Of a stretch of 10,850 nucleotides of DNA, positions 1 through 5,574 are shown piece after piece; position 1 is the first letter of the stretch, and the number at the start of each line of letters is the position of its first letter. This stretch comes from an uncultured Planctomycetaceae bacterium (GTDB taxonomy: Bacteria; Planctomycetota; Phycisphaerae; UBA1845; UTPLA1). The stretch lies in assembly GCA_938008425.1 (NCBI GenBank), contig CALLKH010000548.1, positions 1 through 10,850 on the forward strand, written 5' to 3'. Both the position numbers and the translations under genes were made by a program. A model generated the notes under the pieces. The model was not told the origin of the DNA. It did no database searches and worked only from the letters and a program-made list of their open reading frames with translations.

Positions 1-1
1 G

Positions 2-418
2 AAGAATCCAAACAGTCGAATATTCAAGAAAGAGTACCTCGACAAGACCCATGCGTTCTTCGAGAAGTACGGCGGCAAGACCATCATCATCGCCCGGTTC
101 GTTCCGATCGTTCGAACCTTTGCTCCGTTCGTCGCCGGCGTCGGCACGATGACCTATCGCCGATTCTTCGCCTACAACGTCATCGGCGCGATCATGTGGG
201 TCGCGATCTGCCTCGCGGCCGGCTACACCCTCGGTGAAGTACGGATCGTGAAGGAGAATTTCGAACTCGCGGTGCTAGCGATCATTCTCGTCTCGGTCAT
301 GCCGATGGTGATCGAGTATCTCAAGGCCCGCGCCGAAAAGAAGCGCAGGCTGGCCGAGGCCGCGCAAAACCCGCCGACCTCTGACCCTGACAAAGTGACC
401 GGCGCCCCGCCCGCGTGA
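2..418 (+). CDS. DedA-family (VTT domain) membrane protein, C-terminal part
   Basis: Integral inner-membrane protein of the DedA / VTT (SNARE-associated, PF09335) family; characterised members move or flip lipid carriers such as undecaprenyl phosphate and support envelope homeostasis. The gene enters from the left edge: reading from base 2 gives 138 residues with no start, so the N-terminal half is missing. Visible residues include the family's central block 'FFEKYGGKT' (19-27), then 'ARFVPIVRTFAPFVAGV' (31-47) with the conserved arginines and Gly, then 'YRRFFAYNVIGAIMWV' (52-67). Two hydrophobic segments follow at about residues 57-78 and 88-105, then a short basic and Pro-rich tail. The internal ATG at 149 is not the start, because conserved family sequence lies upstream of it. 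No partner gene is visible inside the window. The family call is secure; the substrate cannot be read from sequence. Confidence 0.93.
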   Translation, partial: KNPNSRIFKKEYLDKTHAFFEKYGGKTIIIARFVPIVRTFAPFVAGVGTMTYRRFFAYNVIGAIMWVAICLAAGYTLGEVRIVKENFELAVLAIILVSVMPMVIEYLKARAEKKRRLAEAAQNPPTSDPDKVTGAPPA

Positions 419-470
419 GGCGGCCCTTCAGCTTGATCTGCGTGGTGCGCTAGAATCGCCGATCCAAATC

Positions 471-559
471 ATCCCCGAAGGGGATCAACGTCAATAGCCG
501 CAGGCGCAGCCTGCGGACACGGCGCCCTCACCTCTTTCAACCCTGAAAGGGTTGTACAA
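471..559 (+). repeat. Three-hairpin dispersed repeat, copy 1
   Basis: Three consecutive inverted repeats. Hairpin 1 is ATCCCC-GAA-GGGGAT at 471-485. Hairpin 2 is CCGCAGGC-GCA-GCCTGCGG at 498-516. Hairpin 3 is CAACCCT-GAA-AGGGTTG at 538-554, followed by TACAA. The spacers are 12 nt (CAACGTCAATAG) and 21 nt. A second copy with the same order, same spacing and covarying stems is at 4855-4945. It lies 157 bases upstream of the PH-domain gene and could be a mobile palindromic (REP/MITE-like) element or a structured RNA. No transposase or RAYT gene is in the window. Strand is arbitrary because the element is palindromic; both copies have the same orientation. Confidence 0.88.
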
Positions 560-703
560 AGATCACCGAATAAACCGACCAGATTTCGGAAGCCCCGTGG
601 ACCATCGTATTCTCACCGCCCCATCCACGGATTACCCCAATCCCATTAACACCCTGCGCCCATCGATCCCGATATAGAGGCATGGTTCCTCCGCGCCCCG
701 CTC

Positions 704-707
704 GGAG
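704..707 (+). promoter_or_regulatory. Shine-Dalgarno for the PH-domain gene
   Basis: GGAG lies 9 bases before the ATG at 717, a normal distance, and supports that start over the later in-frame codons. Confidence 0.55.
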
Positions 708-716
708 TCCCTGCCG

Positions 717-1502
717 ATGAAGTGCCGCAAATGCGTCCGAAACATTGAGAGCGACAGCCGCTTCTGCCGCCACTGCGGTACGAAGGTGGTCCGCGTCATC
801 GGGGCCGGCGTCAACGCCGACGTCCTCGCCGCCACGCGCGGCGTGGCGGTCGATCCACGCTACATTCGCCGCTCGGCCCCAGTGCGGGAGCCGCTCGCCG
901 TCGGCGCCGGATCCGGGAAATATGCACAGGCTACCCTAGAATTTCGCGAACCCGAACCGGCCGCTCCGGCCGTTGAACCGCCCGCTCCCTCGGGCGACGT
1001 CTACCGCGACCCCCAATTTGAGCAGCACATCTGGTCCGGCCGCCCCACCTGGCGGGCGGGAACGAGCTCATGGATTCTCTGGTTCCTGCTCAGCGCCGTC
1101 TCGCTCTACGCGGCCTCGCGTTACGGCCACGGCGACCCCGCGCTGATGCAAGTGGTTTGGATCTTCGTGGTGGGGGCCGCTGTCACACTTGCGGCACGCG
1201 AGGCGATCGTGGTTCTCGGCTTCTCCTATCAGCTCACGACGCAGCGGCTCTTCGTTCACCGCGGCATCCTCACCCGCGTGACGGACCAGGTGGAGCTTCT
1301 TCGCATCGATGACGTCCGCCTCGTGCAGAGCATCACCGATCGGATCGTCAACTCCGGCAGCGTCGACGTCTTCAGCAGCGACGAAACCGATGAGAACATC
1401 ATGCTTCGATCCATCTCCGCGCCGCTCGAAGTGGCCGAGGCGATCCGCACGCATGTTCGCGGCGCGCGGTCCAAGGGGACGCTGTCGGTCGAGCGGATCT
1501 GA
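717..1502 (+). CDS. Zinc-ribbon, two-helix membrane protein with bacterial PH domain (bPH2/YdbS-like)
   Basis: A 261-residue protein. The N-terminus is a short zinc ribbon (Cys3, Cys6, Cys17, Cys20: CRKC and CRHC). A Pro/Ala-rich linker of about 75 residues follows, then 'WSGRPTWR' (106-113), two membrane helices (about 117-133 and 144-161), and a bacterial PH-like domain (about 168-245) with the typical 'YQLTTQRLFVHRGILTR' block (171-187) and 'VELLRIDDVRLVQS' (192-205). This is the architecture of PF03703 (bPH_2, formerly DUF304) proteins, which sit in the cytoplasmic membrane; their molecular role is mostly unknown. The start at 717 is supported by a GGAG and by the zinc ribbon beginning at residue 3. 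The gene stands alone on its strand and converges on the amidohydrolase gene 90 bases downstream. Domain call is firm; function is not known. Confidence 0.9.
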   Translation: MKCRKCVRNIESDSRFCRHCGTKVVRVIGAGVNADVLAATRGVAVDPRYIRRSAPVREPLAVGAGSGKYAQATLEFREPEPAAPAVEPPAPSGDVYRDPQFEQHIWSGRPTWRAGTSSWILWFLLSAVSLYAASRYGHGDPALMQVVWIFVVGAAVTLAAREAIVVLGFSYQLTTQRLFVHRGILTRVTDQVELLRIDDVRLVQSITDRIVNSGSVDVFSSDETDENIMLRSISAPLEVAEAIRTHVRGARSKGTLSVERI

Positions 1503-1592
1503 GTGGTAGTCCGATGCGTTGTTAAACACAGACTCGAACTGCGCCCGATCGGTGACCACAACCAAGGCGCCTTTGTCGTTTCGGGCTCAGTT

Positions 1593-2690
1593 CTATGACG
1601 CGAATTCCAGCACTTGCGCCGCGCGGGTGAATACTTCGTTCCCAATCCCGACCGCCCGCTTGATCGCCACATCCTGATCGATCCACGACGCCAGCCCCAC
1701 GATTTCTCGTCGCTTCGCGCGATCGACCCGCCGCCAATACGGCCACAGCATCACCGGAATCGGAAAATCGCTGCCGTACACCGCCTTGGCCTGAAGAGTC
1801 GGATCGTCGGCCATCCGCGAGAGCCAGCCCGTCCGGCCGAACGCCGCCAGCGCCGAAATGTCGCCGTAGAGCGGGGCGTCGCGAAACTCCCCGGTCATCG
1901 CCTCGATGAGCGTGTTGAAGCCGTCGCCGCTCTGCCACGGGAACGACGGCGTCGCCATGTGCGCCACGATGACCGTCGGCATCGTCCCCTCTTCGCGAAG
2001 CTTGCGCAGCACGCCGATCATCGGCCCCGGATGTTCAAACTCCATGTGCTGCCGCGAGAGTGACATCTCACCGCCGTAATGAATGAGCATCGGAATGTGC
2101 AGCTTTGCCGCCATGCGAAGAAATGCCACCGTCCGCGGATCCTCCGCCCGGATGTTCTGATGAATCGGCAGCCACTTCACCAGCGCCGGCCGCACGTCGC
2201 CCGCCGCCAGTTCCTCGAGCATCTCCACCGCCGATCGGCCGCCCTCGTTTCGATACGGATGGATCGACGCACCGAAGAGATACCGCTTCGGATTCGCCCG
2301 GCATCGCGCCGCCACCAGAGAATTCGACGTGTAGATGTCGGACCCCCGCCGCTGCCGACGCGCCGCCGGCCCGATCACACAGCCGGCGTCGTCGCGATAC
2401 TCGTCAAACGCGAGCAGCACCAATCGATCGACCGCCTTCGTCTGCGACCAGTGGCGCTCATAGACCGCATCGATTCGATCATCGAGCGCCTCGCCGATCG
2501 GCAGGCGCGGATCGACGCCGAGCCATCGCCGCACAAAGAACCACGCCGGCCGTGAAACGAGCCTCGGCGAAAAATAACTGTCAAAACCCGGATGCCCGGC
2601 GGCGCCGGCTTTCTCGAACGAATAGCGCGGAACCGACTCGTCGACGCGCCGCGCGCTGAACCCGATATGGCAATGCACGTCGATGATCAT
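1593..2690 (-). CDS. Amidohydrolase-2 family metal-dependent hydrolase
   Basis: A 365-residue protein with the TIM-barrel metal-hydrolase pattern of the amidohydrolase_2 family (PF04909). Visible features in order: the metal-binding HxH (His6-Cys7-His8) right after strand 1 (MIIDVH), 'ALVKWLP' (169-175) with Lys172, His204 in 'MLIHYGGE', His244 in 'VIVAHMA', and the catalytic-type Asp308 in 'YGSDFP'. The family includes decarboxylases and C-C or ester hydrolases on small aromatic or carboxylic substrates; the substrate here cannot be assigned. No signal peptide is seen, so it is likely cytoplasmic. It is the last gene of a tight minus-strand group, starting 7 bases after the stop of the HD-GYP gene, with only a weak GGGTGA as ribosome site. 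Length and motif set are complete, with no sign of decay. Confidence 0.88.
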   Translation of the reverse strand: MIIDVHCHIGFSARRVDESVPRYSFEKAGAAGHPGFDSYFSPRLVSRPAWFFVRRWLGVDPRLPIGEALDDRIDAVYERHWSQTKAVDRLVLLAFDEYRDDAGCVIGPAARRQRRGSDIYTSNSLVAARCRANPKRYLFGASIHPYRNEGGRSAVEMLEELAAGDVRPALVKWLPIHQNIRAEDPRTVAFLRMAAKLHIPMLIHYGGEMSLSRQHMEFEHPGPMIGVLRKLREEGTMPTVIVAHMATPSFPWQSGDGFNTLIEAMTGEFRDAPLYGDISALAAFGRTGWLSRMADDPTLQAKAVYGSDFPIPVMLWPYWRRVDRAKRREIVGLASWIDQDVAIKRAVGIGNEVFTRAAQVLEFAS

Positions 2691-2697
2691 GGGCGAA

Positions 2698-3783
2698 TCA
2701 CCCGGCGATCTCTTTGAACGTTCGCGAATCCCAGACCCGTTCGAACTGCGCCACCACCGCCGGATCGAACATTTCTCCGCGGCCCTTGCGAATCACGTCG
2801 GCGGCGTTTTCCGGCGTCCATGCCGGCTTGTAGACGCGCGGACTCAGCAGGGCGTCGTACACATCCACCACGCGAACGATCCGCGCCGCCTGCGGAATCT
2901 TTTCGCCCGCCAGCCCGTCGGGATAGCCCGAGCCGTTCCAGTTCTCGTGATGATTCCGCGCGATCTGACGCGCCAGATTGAAAAACGGCTTGCTCGACAG
3001 AATCCGCTCGCCCGCCAGCGTGTGGCTCTCGATGACCTTGCGCTCCTCGGCCGTCAGTCGCCCGGGCTTTTTGAGAATCGCATCCGGCACGATCATCTTG
3101 CCGACGTCGTGAAGAATCGCCGAGTAGCCGAACTGCTCCGCCGTCGCCGCCGGCAGGCCCATTTCCGACGCGATCAGCTCCGTGTATTTCTGAATCCGCC
3201 GGACGTGCGCGCCGGTGTCGGTGTCCTTCGCCTCGCTCGCGACGGCCAGCATGTAGATGGCCTCCATGTTCGCTTCGAGGAGCTCGACCGTGCGCTCGCG
3301 CACCTTCTGTTCGAGATGCTGCGAATGGTGCTTCAGGGCCAGCGCCTGCTCCAGCACCGTATCACTCAGTTTCGAAATCTCCTGGTAGTCCTCGGTGAGC
3401 CGCGATTCCATCTTCTTCTGGCCGGAGATGTCGATCACCGTCACCACCTTGTAGGCCGACGGAGCCCCGGGACCGCCGAGGGGACGGCTCGACATGATGA
3501 CCGGAACCTGCTGACCGCCCGAGGTTTCGACGTGGAACTCGGCCTCGAACGCGGCGTCGAACTCCTCCAGACGTTGGCGAATCAGCTTGACGTCTTCTTC
3601 GCTGCTGTAGAGCGACTCCAGCGGCCGGCCGTCGACACCTTCAGGCGGCCGCGCGACCATGGCACGGAATCGCTCGTTGGAATGGAGGATGACGCCCGAT
3701 CGATCGATGAGCAGCGCTCCGCAATTGAGCGCGCCGAGGAGGGCGTCGATCGTCTCCGGTGTCAATCCGGCATCACGCGTCAT
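2698..3783 (-). CDS. PAS-coiled coil-HD-GYP protein, probable cyclic-di-GMP phosphodiesterase
   Basis: A 361-residue cytoplasmic signalling protein that probably hydrolyses cyclic di-GMP in response to a signal sensed by its PAS domain. From the ATG at 3783: PAS domain about 10-121 ('GALLIDRSGVILHSNERF' 22-39, ending 'VTVIDISGQKKMESRL'), a coiled-coil linker about 125-175, and an HD-GYP domain about 175-355. The catalytic set looks intact: His193, HDVGK (225-229), His254, tandem His278-His279 in 'NHHENWNGSGYPDGL' (277-291) with GYP at 286-288, and Asp307 in 'RVVDVYDAL'. A longer frame begins at a GTG at 3837 but would overlap the NUDIX gene by about 58 bases. The ATG at 3783 overlaps the NUDIX stop as ATGA, typical of translational coupling, so I prefer it. 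There is no receiver domain or transmembrane segment. Activity is inferred from motifs only. Confidence 0.92.
   Translation of the reverse strand: MTRDAGLTPETIDALLGALNCGALLIDRSGVILHSNERFRAMVARPPEGVDGRPLESLYSSEEDVKLIRQRLEEFDAAFEAEFHVETSGGQQVPVIMSSRPLGGPGAPSAYKVVTVIDISGQKKMESRLTEDYQEISKLSDTVLEQALALKHHSQHLEQKVRERTVELLEANMEAIYMLAVASEAKDTDTGAHVRRIQKYTELIASEMGLPAATAEQFGYSAILHDVGKMIVPDAILKKPGRLTAEERKVIESHTLAGERILSSKPFFNLARQIARNHHENWNGSGYPDGLAGEKIPQAARIVRVVDVYDALLSPRVYKPAWTPENAADVIRKGRGEMFDPAVVAQFERVWDSRTFKEIAG
3780..3783 (-). promoter_or_regulatory. ATGA stop/start overlap between NUDIX and HD-GYP genes
   Basis: TCAT on the plus strand reads ATGA on the coding strand: the TGA stops the NUDIX gene and the ATG starts the PAS/HD-GYP gene. 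This arrangement usually means termination-reinitiation coupling, so the two proteins are probably made together. Confidence 0.7.
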
Positions 3784-4352
3784 GGCGATCCCGCGCCTTT
3801 CAGCCCCGCCGCCCTGCGTTCCACCCATTTGCGGCACATGCGCCGCACCGATTGCCCGACCGGCATGGCGACGACCTCGTCGGGCGTGAGCCAGCGGAGT
3901 TCGTGCGACTCGTCGCTGAGCACGTAGTCCTCGCCGCCCGTCGCCTGCACGAGAAACCGGATGTCGTAGTGATAGTGCGGCGGATCAAACGCACGGCCGG
4001 GGATCGGGTGCACGTCGAGGTCGAAAATCTCGTCCGACACCGGAACGATGCCGCAAAGGCCCGACTCCTCCTCGGCCTCCTTCAGCGCGACGCGAAGCAG
4101 GTCCGGATCGCCGTCGCAGTGCCCGCCGAGTTGCAGCCACTTGTCGAGCTTGGCATGGTGCGTCAGCAACACTCGCGCCCCGGCCCGATCGATCAGCCAG
4201 GCCGAGCCGGTCAGATGCCCCGAATTGTGCGACCGCTCGAAGCAGCCGGGATGCGCCGCCACGAACGCCGCGATCCGGTCCCGCGCCGCACCGTCCGCCG
4301 CATCGATCGGCCGATACGCCGCCAGCTTGTCGAGGACATCGCGTCGGTTCAT
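3780..4352 (-). CDS. NUDIX hydrolase with variant Nudix box
   Basis: About 190 residues from the ATG at 4352. NUDIX enzymes cleave nucleoside diphosphates linked to another moiety, using Mg2+ held by the Nudix box. The box is visible in the middle of the protein as 'GGHCDGDPDLLRVALKEAEE' plus 'ESGL'. Aligned to G-x5-E-x7-R-E-U-x-E-E-x-G-U, the metal-binding E-x-x-E-E core and the final G-L are present. The first Glu of the consensus is Pro and the Arg is Lys. The 'WLQLGGHCDGD' form resembles a subfamily whose members commonly read GGH...GD. The frame can also be opened from a GTG at 4397, adding 15 residues (ALIDRPHRDGYHTR after the start); neither start has a clear ribosome site. I prefer MNRRDVLDKLAAYRP as the more family-like N-terminus. 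The stop overlaps the next gene's ATG. Substrate unknown. Confidence 0.88.
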   Translation of the reverse strand: MNRRDVLDKLAAYRPIDAADGAARDRIAAFVAAHPGCFERSHNSGHLTGSAWLIDRAGARVLLTHHAKLDKWLQLGGHCDGDPDLLRVALKEAEEESGLCGIVPVSDEIFDLDVHPIPGRAFDPPHYHYDIRFLVQATGGEDYVLSDESHELRWLTPDEVVAMPVGQSVRRMCRKWVERRAAGLKGAGSP

Positions 4353-4418
4353 GCGGGTATGGTAGCCGTCGCGATGCGGCCGGTCGATCAGTGCCACCGG
4401 TTACATACGATCGCGGCG

Positions 4419-4790
4419 TCACCTGTCGATCGCTCTTCGCATCTCGCTGGAAAGCTCCCAGCCGCACTCGGGACACCGCCCGGACGTGTTCGCTCTTAAA
4501 TCGTACTCGCACTGGGGGCAGACTGTTTCTTCGATCCGGCCGGGCATGCCCTCGCGAAAACGAATGCCGCATTTCAAGCAGAGACAGTCCAGCGGACGCC
4601 ACAGGCGATCCAGGAGCGTTGCATCATCGAGGACAATCGTCGCCACGGTGGCAACAGCAAATAGGATGGCATTCGAGAGTCGAACCACCAGGTTACGAAT
4701 TGATCTCCGCGGGCGAAAAGTAGAGGAAAGACAGGCCGGACAACGTGTCTTATGCCTGAACTTCAAACCCGAACCGCTGCGCACACTCAT
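4419..4790 (-). CDS. Small membrane protein with two zinc ribbons, planctomycete type
   Basis: A 123-residue protein with four Cys-x-x-Cys knuckles: Cys17/Cys20 (CPAC), Cys71/Cys74 (CLKC), Cys91/Cys94 (CPQC) and Cys106/Cys109 (CPEC). The last two form the 'CEYDLRANTSGRCPECGWEL' ribbon, a pattern I associate with many Planctomycetota membrane proteins. One hydrophobic segment lies at about residues 36-54, between the first and second knuckles, flanked by a basic stretch (RPRRSIR, 26-32). The first ribbon may therefore be split by a membrane span, or the two knuckles may not pair. The start at 4790 follows a tandem GGGATCA that gives only a weak ribosome site. The gene lies 66 bases upstream of the NUDIX ATG (21 from its alternative GTG) on the same strand and may head that operon. 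No function is known. Confidence 0.75.
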   Translation of the reverse strand: MSVRSGSGLKFRHKTRCPACLSSTFRPRRSIRNLVVRLSNAILFAVATVATIVLDDATLLDRLWRPLDCLCLKCGIRFREGMPGRIEETVCPQCEYDLRANTSGRCPECGWELSSEMRRAIDR

Positions 4791-5574
4791 CTTTGATCCC
4801 TGATCCCCTACCTCGGGCAGTTGGCGGGGTTACCTTGGTTTCGATTGCTGAACTGACCCCGACAGGGGTCCAACGTCGGTAGCCGCAGGTGCAACCTGCG
4901 GAACCGTCGATCATCATGCACTCAACCCCGGGAGGGGTTGTACAACCCATTGCCGACGCGACGATGCACACGCCCCGGTGCCCGCCAATACTGACCGACG
5001 AAACGAACGAACCCACCGGCTGAGGTGTAGCCCGCCACTGAAACCCGAACAAGACTGTGTGGACTCATGTCACGCGATCGGCATCGGTAGAGAGGCTCGT
5101 TCAACCCGCGTTCGATCTGCATCACGCGAGGGATGAATCCAGCAATGGACGAGGCGACTCCGGGCAGGATTTTCATCCGCCCGGCGTCGCCACAGGTCCG
5201 ACCGTGCGATCAGATCCCCAAACTCCAGCCCTGACTTCCGCGTGCCGTCAGCACACCCGCGCCCAAACCCATCGAATTCCCGCAGATGCGAGACTTGCGT
5301 CGTAGTCCAGATGCTCGACTCGCGAGCCCACTCACAACCGGCCCGACCATTCCCCATCGCCGACCGGGACCCCCCGCGGCGACTATCCTCTATCTATGGG
5401 CGGTTTGCGACCATCCCACTTACGCGGCTATTCCAAAAAAATCCAATTCCATTGCAGGAAAATGGGCCGTCGGGATGTGGTTTTCCAAACTGCCCTTCAA
5501 TCGGTCCAGTCTCCATCTGGGGCAACGGGGCAGCCGTCTGCACCGCCTATCCGATGTGCGACGAGCCGAGTGTG
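4791..5574. other. 784-bp gap without a convincing gene, with a three-hairpin repeat
   Basis: This gap lies between the stop of the kinase gene and the start of the zinc-ribbon gene. It contains the second three-hairpin element (4855-4945). Short open frames on both strands (for example 5070-5357 minus and 5242-5679 plus) show no domain, no signal peptide and no family-like motif, and the larger ones overlap each other. Seven A's at 5435-5441 read as a T-run downstream of the kinase gene, but the hairpin before it has only a 4-bp stem, so I do not call a terminator. It could be decayed coding DNA or a repeat landing site. Confidence 0.6.
4855..4945 (+). repeat. Three-hairpin dispersed repeat, copy 2
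   Basis: Same architecture as the copy at 471-559. Hairpin 1 is GACCCC-GACA-GGGGTC at 4855-4870. Hairpin 2 is CCGCAGGT-GCA-ACCTGCGG at 4883-4901. Hairpin 3 is CAACCCC-GGGA-GGGGTTG at 4923-4940, followed by TACAA. The spacers are again 12 nt (CAACGTCGGTAG) and 21 nt. Relative to copy 1, base changes inside stems are paired: A-T/T-A to G-C/A-T in stem 1, C-G to T-A in stem 2, and T-A to C-G in stem 3. It lies 64 bases upstream of the zinc-ribbon gene start at 4790, in the opposite orientation to that gene. Confidence 0.88.

Larger units (their letters stand above)
419..716. other. Non-coding gap holding a three-hairpin repeat
   Basis: About 300 bases between the DedA stop and the PH-domain gene start. 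Its left half carries the three-hairpin element at 471-559. The rest (560-716) shows no recognisable gene; short open frames here have no family features. A TATAGA at 673-678 could be a weak -10 box, but no matching -35 is visible, so I do not call a promoter. Confidence 0.6.

Noticed and set aside
673..678. TATAGA as a -10 promoter box for the PH-domain gene
   Set aside because: Four of six matches and no -35-like hexamer at the proper distance.
537..773. A 78-codon minus-strand frame that ends in the repeat
   Set aside because: Its C-terminus is translated from hairpin 3 of the repeat and its N-terminus is antisense to the zinc-ribbon gene; the same type of frame ends in copy 2 (4922-5176), which points to a repeat artefact.
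1564..1573. Palindrome AAGGCGCCTT between the convergent genes as a bidirectional terminator
   Set aside because: It has no loop and no following T-run on either strand; a 10-bp palindrome is easily expected by chance.
2683..3927. A 414-codon open frame on the plus strand opposite the PAS/HD-GYP gene
   Set aside because: Antisense to a gene with intact HD-GYP motifs; the translation is Arg/His/Leu-rich and has no recognisable features.
5435..5460. T-run on the minus strand after a small hairpin, as a terminator for the kinase gene
   Set aside because: The stem (TTCC/GGAA) has only 4 base pairs, lies more than 110 bases past the stop, and is separated from the T-run by several bases.
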